DNA of 64,000 nt from Sphingomonas sp. Leaf230 (GTDB lineage Bacteria; Pseudomonadota; Alphaproteobacteria; Sphingomonadales; Sphingomonadaceae): positions 401,131 through 465,130 of the forward strand of contig NZ_LMKW01000010.1 in the NCBI RefSeq assembly GCF_001421745.1, given 5' to 3'. The position numbers and the translations under genes are program-made. The notes beneath the pieces are model-generated. The model made no database searches. It had not been told where the DNA came from and saw nothing but the letters and a program-made list of their open reading frames with translations. Shown in pieces: positions 8,776 through 19,660 of this stretch (the first letter of the stretch is position 1; every line of letters starts with the position of its first letter).

Positions 8776-9309
8776 ATGCCCGCACCCACATCGGCCCCCA
8801 CGCTAACCACCGCCCGCCTGACCCTAACCGCCCACACTGCCACCGACCTCGAAGACTGCGCCGCGATGTGGACCGACCCCCGCGTCTACACGATGATCGG
8901 CGGCCAGCCCCGATCGCGCGAGGACGTCTGGATCCGCCTGCTCCGCTCGATCGGCCAATGGTCGCTGTTCGGCTACGGCAGCTGGATCGCCCGAGACACC
9001 GCCACAGGCCACCTCATCGGCGAACTCGGCCTCATCGAGGCGCGCAGAGCCATCGAACCCTCGATCGACGCAATTCCGGAAACAGGCTGGACCCTAGCCG
9101 GCGACGCGCAAGGCAAAGGCTACGCCTCCGAAGCGCTCGCCGCGATCCTCGCCTGGACCGACGCGCGCATCCCCGCGACGACCTGCATCATAAACCCCGC
9201 CAACGCCCCCTCGATCCGCCTCGCGGAACGGCTAGGCTACCGCCTGCGCACCACGGGCACTTACCGAGACGCCCCGATCCTGATCTTCGACCGAGCCGCG
9301 GCGTCGTAA
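8776..9309 (+). CDS. GNAT-family N-acetyltransferase
   Basis: A 177-residue acetyl-CoA-dependent acetyltransferase of the RimJ/RimL-like branch. It opens with TTARLTLTAHTATDLEDCAAMW, typical of that branch. The acetyl-CoA-binding region GDAQGKGYASEAL (about 111-123, the GxGYA(S/T)EA pattern) and the C-terminal NAPSIRLAERLGY are present. Proteins of this type acetylate ribosomal protein N-termini or small molecules; the substrate cannot be told from sequence. It is transcribed alone, divergent from crtY, and ends ten bases before a convergent small membrane-protein gene. Confidence 0.88.
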   Translation: MPAPTSAPTLTTARLTLTAHTATDLEDCAAMWTDPRVYTMIGGQPRSREDVWIRLLRSIGQWSLFGYGSWIARDTATGHLIGELGLIEARRAIEPSIDAIPETGWTLAGDAQGKGYASEALAAILAWTDARIPATTCIINPANAPSIRLAERLGYRLRTTGTYRDAPILIFDRAAAS

Positions 9310-9319
9310 AGACCCGACG

Positions 9320-9520
9320 TTATTTCTGCGCAGTAACCACCGGAGTCTGCACCGACGCGATCGGCATGGGATCGCCCGCCCGATCGTAGAACGCCATCAA
9401 CACCAGCCCCAGTGCCAATATACTCCCCGCGATCACATAGATCAGGCTCTTGTGATCCCTGCCGGAATGGGCGCTGGTATTCGTGCCGGTATCCCCGCGC
9501 GCGGCGTTTTGATGTGCCAT
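9320..9520 (-). CDS. Small single-pass membrane protein
   Basis: A 66-residue protein with a polar N-terminus, one hydrophobic helix (SLIYVIAGSILALGLVLMAFY, about 25-45) and a short C-terminal tail. The sequence has the composition of a real gene and a plausible ATG, but no domain I recognise. It sits between two minus-strand and plus-strand genes with no operon partner. Confidence 0.6.
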   Translation of the reverse strand: MAHQNAARGDTGTNTSAHSGRDHKSLIYVIAGSILALGLVLMAFYDRAGDPMPIASVQTPVVTAQK

Positions 9521-9638
9521 GCATCTCTCTCCGTATTGGCAGGTCGTCCTGCTCTGGAAAGGGAGGCTATCAGGTTTCGCCGCACTGCATAGAGGCTAAT
9601 GCAACCGCATCGAACGCGCCGGGAAAACACCGCCCGAC

Positions 9639-11600
9639 CTACGCCAATCCCGGCGCGATCGGCCAATAGGTCGCATACCGCTCATGCGCGACGCGGAAAT
9701 ACGGGACCATCCGCACCGGCTGCCGGTCCGCCGCAAGGATCGTGAATTCCAGCGGCCGGTCCCCCGCACGCATCCCTTCCGCGATCGTATCGGGATCGCC
9801 CGCCAGCGTCGGCGGTGTAAACGGCGCGGCGTTATACTCGCCATATTTGCGCTCGTTGACGATGATGTCCGATCCCGGCGCCAGGCCATCACGCCCAAAG
9901 CTCCCCGCCATCACCAGCGGCCCATAGGTGAACGCGACGATATCCGGCGCCGCCGGCGATCGCTCGACCCCGGCGCGCATATCCAGCCGCATCTCCACCG
10001 TATCACCGTCGCGCCACCCCCGCGCCAGCTCCAGATACCGCCCCGGACTGGTCGACCGCATCGCCTCGACCCCGTTCACCAGCACCACCGCAGTCCGGCT
10101 CCACCCCGGATGGCGCAGCTTCAGCGTCAGCTCGGTCGGTCGCTTCAACGTCCAGCGCAGCGTCGTCGCCGCGGTATCGGGGAACGCCGTCACCTGCGTC
10201 AGGACCGCGTCCTTGTCCTTCCACCGCACGGCGGAGGGCACGAACAAATTCACGTACAGCGCGGACGCATCGTGGAAGTAGATCGAGTCGCGGTATTTGA
10301 CGTGGTTCTCCATCCCCGTGCCGGTGCAGCACCAGAACGAGTTCTCGGGCGTGTGATACAGCTTCATGTACCCCGGCCGCGCACCCTGGAAGTACGTCGC
10401 CATGCCGCTGTCCGGGTCCTGCGACGCGAGGATCCCGTTATACAGCGTCCGCTCGTAATAATCGGCATAGCCCGCCTGTGGATCGTGCAGGAACAGCGCC
10501 CGCGTCAGCTTCAGCATGTTGTGCTGGCAACACGTCTCCGATCCCTTCGCTGACAGGACATGCTCGGCGAAATCGGCGACCGGAAAGAAATGCTCGTTGT
10601 CGCCGTGCCCGCCGGTCGCGAACGACCGCGTCAGCGCGACCGTCTTCCAGAAGAATTCGGACGCCTCGCGGTATTCGGGCTTCCCCGTCACCTCCCACAC
10701 CCGCTGGAAACCGACGATCTTCGGCACCTGCGTATTGGCGTGCAGCCCGTCGAGATGGTCGCGGCTCTTGGCCAGCGGCGCGAGGATCGCCTTGTGCGAG
10801 AACCGCTCCGCCATCGTCCGATACTCGGCGGTCCCGGTCATCGTGTAGAGATCGGCGAACACCTCGTTCATGCCGCCATGCTCGGTATCCAGCATGGTCT
10901 CGAACTGCGCATCGCTCAGCGGCCGGCTCGCGACCACTGCCCAGTCCGCCAGCCGCAGCAGCACCGCGCGCGCCGTGTCGCTGTCCGCCAGCAGCGTCGC
11001 ATCGCGCAGGCCCGCATACACCTTGTGCAGCGTGTACCACGGCACGCCGGTGATCGGATCGCCGTGCAGATGCGCCGCCACCAGCGCCGGCCCGTCCGGG
11101 AACGCACAGACCAGCCCGGTCCCCGACGCCGCCTGGCACGCCGCCAGTTCGCGCGCGATATGGTCGATCCGCGCCTTGAACCGCCGGTCGCCGGTCGATC
11201 GATAGACGAGCGCACACGCCGACAGATAATGCCCCAGCGTATGCCCGTGGCAGTTGATGTCCGCCCACAACGGATCCGATTCCCAGCCGCCATAGACCGG
11301 TGCCTTCGGTGCCAGCCCGGCATTCACCCGGAAATTGTGGAGCATCCGGTCGGGTTGCAGCGCGAGCAGATACGCCTCGGTCTTGCGCTGCGCATGCAGG
11401 AACGGCCCCTCGCCGAGCGTGACGTCGGCCAGGTCGAACGCCTGCAATGTCGCGGTCGGCACCGTCACGGGCAGCACCTCTGGCGGCACGAACGCAAACG
11501 CCTGCGAACCGATCGACAGCGAGCCCGCGGTCAGCGCACCGGTCGCGACACCCGTCAGGAATTTCCGGCGGGATTGGCCCCCGCGGCACAGCTCGACCAT
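9639..11600 (-). CDS. Tat-exported GH127-family beta-L-arabinofuranosidase
   Basis: A 653-residue glycoside hydrolase. It begins with a twin-arginine signal (SRRKFLTGVATGALTAG, about 10-26), so it is probably exported folded to the periplasm. The active-site pattern of GH127 is visible: E355-T-C357 in GSETCCQH and the cysteine pair C424-C425 in FWCCTGTGM, corresponding to the zinc-bound Glu/Cys set and cysteine nucleophile of HypBA1. The GGMNE motif (242-246) is also present. Known members release L-arabinofuranose from plant glycans and glycoproteins. No transporter or other glycosidase is adjacent. Family assignment is firm; the exact sugar linkage is inferred. Confidence 0.9.
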   Translation of the reverse strand: MVELCRGGQSRRKFLTGVATGALTAGSLSIGSQAFAFVPPEVLPVTVPTATLQAFDLADVTLGEGPFLHAQRKTEAYLLALQPDRMLHNFRVNAGLAPKAPVYGGWESDPLWADINCHGHTLGHYLSACALVYRSTGDRRFKARIDHIARELAACQAASGTGLVCAFPDGPALVAAHLHGDPITGVPWYTLHKVYAGLRDATLLADSDTARAVLLRLADWAVVASRPLSDAQFETMLDTEHGGMNEVFADLYTMTGTAEYRTMAERFSHKAILAPLAKSRDHLDGLHANTQVPKIVGFQRVWEVTGKPEYREASEFFWKTVALTRSFATGGHGDNEHFFPVADFAEHVLSAKGSETCCQHNMLKLTRALFLHDPQAGYADYYERTLYNGILASQDPDSGMATYFQGARPGYMKLYHTPENSFWCCTGTGMENHVKYRDSIYFHDASALYVNLFVPSAVRWKDKDAVLTQVTAFPDTAATTLRWTLKRPTELTLKLRHPGWSRTAVVLVNGVEAMRSTSPGRYLELARGWRDGDTVEMRLDMRAGVERSPAAPDIVAFTYGPLVMAGSFGRDGLAPGSDIIVNERKYGEYNAAPFTPPTLAGDPDTIAEGMRAGDRPLEFTILAADRQPVRMVPYFRVAHERYATYWPIAPGLA

Positions 11601-11612
11601 AACGTCACCCTC

Positions 11613-12029
11613 TTATGCTCTCATTATTTGTCTGAGTAGCAGGCGGGCCGTGCAGGCGAAAGAGGCAGAGGGGCAGGGTACCCGGTGCGCGCAGACGTAG
11701 CCGGCGAACCGGGGCACGAGCCGCGTCGTCTGCATCGCGCCGATCGTCGCCGAGGTCTGGCACGCCAGCCCGTCGCGGTGGGCGCAACGCCGGTCCGCGG
11801 TATTGACGGCAGCCAGCCGCGCGCGGTCCAGCCGCGACAGACTCCGCTCGAACCCGTCCTGGAGATAATCGAGGTCGCCGGGGGTAATCGTCCGAACACG
11901 GCGTGCCGGGCACAGCCTGTCGGTACGCCGCCCCAGCGCCTCGAACCCTGCACGGGTCGCGGGGGGCATACCGGAATACCCGGTCACGGTCAGGATCAGC
12001 GCGAGCAGAACCATCGACGTCTCCATCAT
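11613..12029 (-). CDS. Exported cysteine-rich hypothetical protein
   Basis: A 138-residue protein with a short N-terminal hydrophobic segment (SMVLLALILTVTGYSG) that looks like a signal peptide, followed by a soluble region with five or more cysteines (DRLCPARR, DRRCAHR, LACQTS, YVCAHRVPCP). Two ATG codons in tandem could start it; I use the first. It lies 12 bases upstream of the GH127 gene on the same strand, so co-transcription is possible. I do not recognise the family. Confidence 0.5.
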   Translation of the reverse strand: MMETSMVLLALILTVTGYSGMPPATRAGFEALGRRTDRLCPARRVRTITPGDLDYLQDGFERSLSRLDRARLAAVNTADRRCAHRDGLACQTSATIGAMQTTRLVPRFAGYVCAHRVPCPSASFACTARLLLRQIMRA

Positions 12030-12381
12030 GTAATCGCCCGAGACTATCACGCACCTGCGACGACGTCTCGCGGCCCCCCTGGTCGAGGCGCGCCAATCAC
12101 CGGCGCTGTGGTAATTCCGCTACGGGTGCGGTTGATTCCGATCAACATCGGTGCGCCGGGTCTGGTACTGACGATCACGACGGCTATGGGGTAACGCATC
12201 GCATGACGTGGGGAGGTTTTCCCCCGGTTCATGTGGCGAGGCGCATGGGGCGGCTGGCTGATCACGGCGAGCCATCATCGGCGACATCACGAACGACACG
12301 GGTGCAACTATGGCCTCAATTTCCGCTTCTGGGATCGGCTCTGCGGCACCGACAAGCAACGCGGCGATCTTGCCGGCGCGC
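12030..12381. other. Intergenic region without a supported gene
   Basis: About 350 bases between a minus-strand exported protein and a plus-strand DUF2141 gene. Only antisense or frame-shadow reading frames are open here. A small hairpin GGGGAGGTTTTCCCC is visible near 12211-12225. The divergent promoters must lie here, but I cannot place them. Confidence 0.5.
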
Positions 12382-12816
12382 ATGCGAAAGCGGCTGTTGG
12401 TCGTGGCGGCTGCAACGACGTGGGCCATGCTGTCGGCGGCGGCGCCCGTCACGCGGCTCGACGTCCAGGTCGACAATCTCCGCTCGTCGAAGGGGATGAT
12501 CCGGATCTGCCTCACCGCGGACCCCGATAATTTTCCCGCCTGCGTCAACGATGCCAAGGCACTGACGCGCACGCTGCCCGCCAGCATCCACGCCACCAGC
12601 TTTTCGGGCCTGCCGCAGCGCGGCTATGCGCTCGCGATCATCCATGACGAGAACAGCAACGCGAAGCTCGATACGATCGCGGGCATCCCGCGCGAGGGCT
12701 ATGGTTTCTCGCGCAATGCCGCCGTCCGCTTCGGCCCGCCGCGTTTCGATGCCGCCCGGTTCATGCTTGCCGGTGATGCCGAAATGCAACAGGTAAAAAT
12801 GCGTTACATCTTCTGA
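12382..12816 (+). CDS. DUF2141-type exported protein
   Basis: A 144-residue protein with a signal peptide (MRKRLLVVAAATTWAMLSAAA) and a domain matching the DUF2141 pattern: GMIRICLTAD, then GYALAIIHDENSNAKLDT and GIPREGYGFSRNA. Members are periplasmic or secreted beta-sandwich proteins of unknown function. An ATG 24 codons upstream is in frame, but the later start places the signal peptide at the N-terminus. It is followed at 70 bases by a MipA/OmpV gene on the same strand. Confidence 0.75.
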   Translation: MRKRLLVVAAATTWAMLSAAAPVTRLDVQVDNLRSSKGMIRICLTADPDNFPACVNDAKALTRTLPASIHATSFSGLPQRGYALAIIHDENSNAKLDTIAGIPREGYGFSRNAAVRFGPPRFDAARFMLAGDAEMQQVKMRYIF

Positions 12817-12885
12817 CCGATCGCAGCGGACCGAAAACGGTTTTACCGCGTTGCGACGTGGAACCTTTTTCTCCGGAGCATTTCC

Positions 12886-13749
12886 TTGCGCGCATTCACC
12901 CTTCTCATGTCTGCCGCAATCGCGGTGCTGGCAACCGCCACCCCGGCGCTCGCCCAGACCGATCCGAACCCGTCGCCAACGATCACCGATCCGCGCGACA
13001 ACAACCGTATCACCATAGCGGTCGGTGCGGTGTCGATGCCCGATTATGAGGGTGCGGACAGCAATTCCTTCACCCCCGCCGGCGCGATCGTCGGCACGGT
13101 GCGCGGGCATGACTTCTTCCTCCGCGGCACGCAGCTCTATTTCAACCTGATCCCGAACACGGGCGAAGTCGGCATCAACTACGAAGTAGGCGTCATCGGC
13201 GGCATCCGCCGCGATCGCACCGGCGACATCGACAACCGCCAGGTCCGCGCGCTCGGCAAGATCGATACCGCGTACGAGCTCGGCGGCTATGTCGGCATCG
13301 GCAAGACCGGCGTCATCACCAGCGACTACGACACGATCACCGCGCGCGTCGCGTACGTCCACGACGTCTCGGGTACCTATGACAGCTACGTCATCACCCC
13401 GCAGGTGAATTACACCACGCCGCTGTCGGTCCGCACGCTCGTCTCGCTCGGCGTGTCGGCGGATTACGCCGGCAAGGGCTTCGGCCGCACCTACGCGGCC
13501 GTGACGCCGATCGGTACGCTGAACAGCGGCCTGCGCACCTACGACATCAACGACAGCGGCTTCCGTCGCGCGAACGCCTCGCTGTTCGTCGTGCAGAGTC
13601 TCTCGGGCGATCTGCGTCACGGCTTCGGCGTCGGTGCCGGCGTCCTCTACGGTCGCATGCTCGGCAAGTACAAGAACACGCCGATCGTCGCCGACGTCGG
13701 CAGCGCGGACCAGTGGCTCTACGCCCTCGGCCTGACCTACACCTTCTAA
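12886..13749 (+). CDS. MipA/OmpV-family outer-membrane protein
   Basis: A 287-residue beta-barrel of the MipA/OmpV family. It has a cleavable signal peptide ending ATPALAQ, alternating beta strands throughout, and a terminal aromatic residue (LGLTYTF) typical of Omp85-assembled barrels. MipA of E. coli is a scaffold for murein-synthesising complexes; OmpV is a porin-like relative. The start is a TTG, supported by GGAG eight bases upstream (12874-12877); no ATG fits. A G/C-rich hairpin follows the stop. Confidence 0.85.
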   Translation: MRAFTLLMSAAIAVLATATPALAQTDPNPSPTITDPRDNNRITIAVGAVSMPDYEGADSNSFTPAGAIVGTVRGHDFFLRGTQLYFNLIPNTGEVGINYEVGVIGGIRRDRTGDIDNRQVRALGKIDTAYELGGYVGIGKTGVITSDYDTITARVAYVHDVSGTYDSYVITPQVNYTTPLSVRTLVSLGVSADYAGKGFGRTYAAVTPIGTLNSGLRTYDINDSGFRRANASLFVVQSLSGDLRHGFGVGAGVLYGRMLGKYKNTPIVADVGSADQWLYALGLTYTF

Positions 13750-13758
13750 GCTATCGAT

Positions 13759-13791
13759 TTCGGCGGATCCGGCTCGGTCCGATCCGCCGAA
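13759..13791 (+). terminator. Hairpin after the MipA/OmpV gene
   Basis: TTCGGCGGATC (13759-13769) pairs with GATCCGCCGAA (13781-13791) just after the stop codon. There is no T-run, so it may stabilise the 3' end or act as a weak terminator. Confidence 0.55.
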
Positions 13792-14139
13792 CGCGTTACC
13801 TCTGCTCCCTTTACCGTAGGGAGAGAGAAGGGGCCTGCCGGGCGTTTTCCGGGAAGACCAGGGAAAGGTGAAGCCGGCATGTAGCCGCCACCAAAACCCC
13901 AATCATCGCAAGCAGGTAAGCCTCTCTGTCGGGTCGTGAAATTTATTTCATCGCACCCCCTTGAACCGTGCATCCATTATTCATCCGCGTACGTTCCTCG
14001 CCACGGACGGCTTTTTTTATGTCCGTAATTGAGCGCGTTACGAGCGGGATTCGAGCAATCGACCTGATCGGGGCATGCTCCGTTGCGCGACTGCCGCAGA
14101 GCATTTCGACGTCCGCAACAGCAAGGGGAGGACCCTGAT
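13792..14139. other. Intergenic leader of the ferritin-like gene
   Basis: No gene is supported here. Two small symmetric elements are visible: a perfect inverted repeat TGAAAT-TT-ATTTCA at 13937-13950, and a six-base-pair hairpin ACGGAC/GTCCGT (14003-14026) with a T-run in its loop. Either could be an operator or part of a leader RNA for the Tat ferritin-like gene; I cannot decide. Confidence 0.35.
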
Positions 14140-15132
14140 ATGACCGAGAGCGTGCACCTGATCGAAGCCCTCGATGCGCGAGTGGAACGCCGCAGCGAGC
14201 GACGTGAATTCTTCAAGACCGCGCTGGGCGCCGCTGCGATGACCGCAGCCGGTGCGACCGCGCTGTCCTTCTCCACGTCGGCGTCGGCACAGACGATCAC
14301 CGATGCGGACGTCCTGAACTTCGCACTCAACCTCGAATATCTCGAGGCGCAGTTCTATTCCTACGCCGCCTACGGCACCGGCCTCGACAACAGCCTGCTC
14401 AGCGGTACCAGCACGCAGGGTGCGGTTCGCGGTGGCCGTCAGGTCAACTTCACCGACCCGATCGTGCGCCAGTACGCACGTGAGATCGCGCAGGACGAGA
14501 TCGCTCACGTCAAGTTCCTCCGCACCGCACTCGGCACCGCCGCCGTTGCGCAGCCGGTGATCGACGTCAGCGTCTCGCCGACCAGCGCGTTCTCGCTCGC
14601 GGCCCAGGCTGCTGGCCTCGTCCCCGCCGGCACCGCGTTCGATCCGTACGCTTCGGACGAAGCGTTCCTGCTCGGCGCGTTCATCTTCGAAGACGTCGGC
14701 GTGACCGCATACAAGGGCGCTGCCCCGCTGCTCACCAGCAAGGCCTACCTCGAAGCCGCCGCCGGCCTGCTCGCGGTCGAGGCGTATCACGCCGCGATCG
14801 TCCGCACGACGCTGTACGGCAAGGGCATCGCGACCCCGTCGCTGCGCCAGTCGGCCGACGCGATCTCGAACGCACGCGACAGCCTCGACGGTACGACCGA
14901 TCTCGATCAGGGCATCTCGCCCATCTCGCAGACGCCGATCAACCTGAGCACGACGCAGGCCGCGGTCACCGCGTCGAACATCGTTCCGCTCGATGCGAAC
15001 GGCGTCGCCTTCAGCCGCTCGGCCAGCCAGGTGCTCAACATCGTGTACCTCAACAAGGGTGCGGCATCGGCAGGCGGGTTCTACCCGAACGGCATGAACG
15101 GCAACATCAAGACGAGCATCGCGGCAAGCTGA
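14140..15132 (+). CDS. Tat-exported ferritin-like (Ferritin_2) protein
   Basis: A 330-residue protein with a twin-arginine-type leader ([19 protein letters not shown]) and a signal cleavage region SASAQ. The body matches the ferritin-like fold of desiccation-related PCC13-62 proteins. Candidate di-metal ligands are Glu in [11 protein letters not shown], ExxH in DEIAHVKF, Glu in FIFEDVG and ExxH in VEAYHAAI. The start is the ATG preceded by AAGGGGAGGA. It is followed at 49 bases by a close paralogue, so the two probably form one transcript. Metal binding is inferred; the biochemical role of the family is not established. Confidence 0.85.
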   Translation: MTESVHLIEALDARVERRSERREFFKTALGAAAMTAAGATALSFSTSASAQTITDADVLNFALNLEYLEAQFYSYAAYGTGLDNSLLSGTSTQGAVRGGRQVNFTDPIVRQYAREIAQDEIAHVKFLRTALGTAAVAQPVIDVSVSPTSAFSLAAQAAGLVPAGTAFDPYASDEAFLLGAFIFEDVGVTAYKGAAPLLTSKAYLEAAAGLLAVEAYHAAIVRTTLYGKGIATPSLRQSADAISNARDSLDGTTDLDQGISPISQTPINLSTTQAAVTASNIVPLDANGVAFSRSASQVLNIVYLNKGAASAGGFYPNGMNGNIKTSIAAS

Positions 15133-15181
15133 TCGGTCATCCGATCACCCGCTCTTCTTCGATATTCAGGGGATTAACCCA

Positions 15182-16231
15182 ATGACCGATCTCAATACCA
15201 AGCTGGAAATATTCGACGCGATCGCCAGCCGTCGCAACGAACGTCGTAACTTCCTGCGCTTCGCCGGCGGTTCCGCGCTCGCCATCGGCGGCGCCACGCT
15301 GCTCTCGGCATGCGGCAGCGACGATTCCGATCTCGCACCGACCCCGACTCCGGGACCGGCGCCGGTCGCAGCACTCAACGACGCCGACGTGCTCAACGTC
15401 GCACTGAACCTCGAATATCTCGAAGCGCAGTTCTACGCGTTCGCGGCATTCGGTGTCGGCCTCAACGCCAACATGCTGACCGGCATCGGTACGCAGGGTG
15501 CCGTCACCGGCGGTGCACAAGTGCCGTTCCAGGACACCGTCGTCCGTGAATACGCGCGCGAAATCGCGATCGACGAAGTCGCACATGTCGCCTTCCTGCG
15601 CTCGGCCCTCGGCAGCGCGGCCGTCGCCCAGCCTGCGATCGACATCTCGGTCGGCACGGCAGCCGCTCCGGGTGCGTTCACCGCTGCCGCACGTGCGGCT
15701 GGCGTCACCGGTGCGACGGGTGTGTTCAACCCCTATGCCGACGACAACAGCTTCCTGCTCGGCGCGTACATCTTCGAGGACGTCGGTGTTTCGGCCTATA
15801 AGGGCGCAGCACCGCTGATCGCCAACAAGACCTATCTCGAGGCGGCCGCCGGCATCCTCGCGGCAGAGGCGTATCACGCAGGCCTGATCCGCACGATCCT
15901 GTACCGCAAGGGTCTGCAGACGCCGAACCCGATCCCGTCGCTCATCACCGCCGCCAACCAGATCAGCGACGCACGCGACAGCCTCGACGGCACCGTCACC
16001 AACGCGACGACTGGCGTGATCGGCGACGATGACCAGGGCATCACCGGGTCCGATCCGACGATCTCGAACATCGTGCCCACCGACGCCAACGGCCTGGCCT
16101 ACAGCCGCTCGGTCGCTCAGGTGCACAACATCGTCTACCTGACGCCCACTGCGAAGATCGGCGGCGGCTTCTTCCCGAACGGGACCAACAACCGCCTCGA
16201 CTCGCTGCGGACCAGCGGCGCCAACGCGTGA
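15182..16231 (+). CDS. Ferritin-like (Ferritin_2) Tat lipoprotein
   Basis: A 349-residue paralogue of the preceding gene, sharing the same motif order: [29 protein letters not shown] and AEAYHAGLI. Its leader has twin arginines (ERRNFLRFAGG) and a lipobox (LLSACGSDD), so it is predicted to be a folded, lipid-anchored protein, whereas its partner lacks the cysteine. A Thr/Pro-rich linker (APTPTPGPAP) follows the lipid cysteine. A strong G/C hairpin at 16261-16293 separates it from the next gene. The pair suggests one soluble and one membrane-tethered version of the same activity. Confidence 0.85.
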   Translation: MTDLNTKLEIFDAIASRRNERRNFLRFAGGSALAIGGATLLSACGSDDSDLAPTPTPGPAPVAALNDADVLNVALNLEYLEAQFYAFAAFGVGLNANMLTGIGTQGAVTGGAQVPFQDTVVREYAREIAIDEVAHVAFLRSALGSAAVAQPAIDISVGTAAAPGAFTAAARAAGVTGATGVFNPYADDNSFLLGAYIFEDVGVSAYKGAAPLIANKTYLEAAAGILAAEAYHAGLIRTILYRKGLQTPNPIPSLITAANQISDARDSLDGTVTNATTGVIGDDDQGITGSDPTISNIVPTDANGLAYSRSVAQVHNIVYLTPTAKIGGGFFPNGTNNRLDSLRTSGANA

Positions 16232-16260
16232 TCGCGATCACTGCCTGAAACTGAAACCTT

Positions 16261-16293
16261 GGGCCGCGGCGAGCAATGGGAGCGCCGCGGCCC
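16261..16293 (+). terminator. G/C-rich hairpin between ferritin-like and porin genes
   Basis: GGGCCGCGGCG (16261-16271) and CGCCGCGGCCC (16283-16293) are perfect complements around an 11-base loop. A short T-containing tail follows. It may partly terminate transcription of the ferritin-like pair or stabilise its 3' end. Confidence 0.55.
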
Positions 16294-16310
16294 TCGTTTG
16301 GGGAACGACC

Positions 16311-17189
16311 ATGAAAAACCTAACGAAGCTCACCATGCTCGCCGGTCTCGCCGCCGCGGGCATTTTTGCCGTTCCGGCCGCCGCGCAGGACATGACGACG
16401 GACAGCGACCGCAATCCGTTCTCGGGCGTCTATATCGGCGCGGCCGGCGGCTATGACGTCCAGGGCAACGACGTCGGCTCGTCGATCCTGTTCGACCGCA
16501 ACAACGACGGCAATTTCAGCGACAGCGTCAACACCATCACCGGCGCCAACGCCTTCTCGCCGGGCTTCTGCAACGGCTCGGCCCGCACCGCGGTGCCGGC
16601 CTATGGTTGCCGCAACGACGATGACGGCTGGTCGTATTACGGCCGCGCAGGCTTCGACGTGCAGCGCGGTGCGTTCGTGGTCGGCATCGTCGGCGAATTC
16701 GGCAAGTCCGAGATCACCGACAGCGTCGCCGCCTTCTCGACCACGCCCGCCAGCTACACGATGGCGCGCAAGCTGAAGTGGGAAGGCTCGGCCCGCCTTC
16801 GCGCCGGTCTCGCCGCGCGTAACACGCTGTTCTACGCCACCGGCGGCGCCGGCTATGCCAAGATCGACAATCTGTTCTTTACCACCAACACCGCCAACGC
16901 GTTCGCAGCCACCGGTTCGGACAAGAAGTGGGGCTATGTCGGTGGCGGCGGCATCGAGCAGAAGCTGACCAAGAACATCTCGATCGGCATGGAATACACC
17001 TACCACCAGTACAAGGACGACGACGCCCGCGTCCTCGTCACCGCTGGCAGCGCGATCACCGGCAGCCCGGTCCTGCTCGCGAACAACCCGTTCGTCCTCG
17101 CCCCCAACACCGCCGGCACGGCCTTCCGCCGCAGCGACGAAAACTTCCGCTGGCACTCGCTGCGCGGCACGGTGAGCTTCCGCTTTTAA
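16311..17189 (+). CDS. Omp25/OmpA-like outer-membrane beta-barrel protein
   Basis: A 292-residue small porin-like protein. It has a signal peptide ending VPAAAQ, the FSGVYIGAAGGYD opening typical of Omp25/RopB barrels in alphaproteobacteria, and amphipathic strands ending in GTVSFRF with a terminal phenylalanine. Two cysteines (FCNGS and YGCRND) could form an extracellular-loop disulfide. It carries no peptidoglycan-binding domain. A strong intrinsic terminator follows. Confidence 0.85.
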   Translation: MKNLTKLTMLAGLAAAGIFAVPAAAQDMTTDSDRNPFSGVYIGAAGGYDVQGNDVGSSILFDRNNDGNFSDSVNTITGANAFSPGFCNGSARTAVPAYGCRNDDDGWSYYGRAGFDVQRGAFVVGIVGEFGKSEITDSVAAFSTTPASYTMARKLKWEGSARLRAGLAARNTLFYATGGAGYAKIDNLFFTTNTANAFAATGSDKKWGYVGGGGIEQKLTKNISIGMEYTYHQYKDDDARVLVTAGSAITGSPVLLANNPFVLAPNTAGTAFRRSDENFRWHSLRGTVSFRF

Positions 17190-17202
17190 GTAGAAGCACC
17201 CC

Positions 17203-17256
17203 CCACCTCCCGTTCGCCCTGAGCGAAGTCGAAGGACGAACGGGGAGGGGGAGGCG
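17203..17256. repeat. Palindromic repeat, family D copy 2
   Basis: A compact relative of the repeat at 3732-3816, carrying CCCTGAGCGAAGTCGAAGGA between CCCGTTCG and CGAACGGG arms. It lies just after the barrel-protein stop codon and ahead of the intrinsic terminator. Confidence 0.7.
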
Positions 17257-17273
17257 ATCGCGTATGCACGTCG

Positions 17274-17309
17274 AAAAGGCCGCTGCCCCAAACCGGGCAG
17301 CGGCCTTTT
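17274..17309 (+). terminator. Intrinsic terminator of the Omp25-like gene
   Basis: AAAAGGCCGCTGCCC (17274-17288) pairs perfectly with GGGCAGCGGCCTTTT (17295-17309), leaving a six-base loop and a T-run. This is the clearest Rho-independent terminator in the window. Confidence 0.9.
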
Positions 17310-17362
17310 CTCGTTTCAGCAAACGTGCGCTTAAGATCAACCACCCACCACCTACACCGCTA

Positions 17363-17466
17363 CCACCCCGGCGAAGGCCGGGGCCCAGTTGGAAAGGTGG
17401 AAATAATGGAGGACCGCCGATCGTTACCGCCGTCCCCCAACTGGGCCCCGGCCTCCGCCGGGGTGG
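17363..17466. repeat. REP-like palindrome, family A copy 2
   Basis: Arms 17363-17392 and 17437-17466 of 30 bases repeat the CCACCCCGGCGAAGGCCGGG core of the copy at 1205-1307. It lies between the barrel gene's terminator and the thiC leader. Confidence 0.85.
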
Positions 17467-17568
17467 AGCATATCGAACGTTGCGATGATCATTGAACCTC
17501 GCACACCCCGCGCACCAAGCCCCCAAGTTTCCCATTGCACCCCACCCCAACCCCCCTATGCTCACCCC

Positions 17569-19637
<2,069 letters not shown>

Positions 19638-19660
19638 CATATGGCAGGTAGCGTAAAAAG

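Noticed and set aside
13750..14139. A general-stress (EcfG-type) promoter upstream of the ferritin-like genes
   Set aside because: No GGAAC with a properly spaced GTT element was found in this gap.
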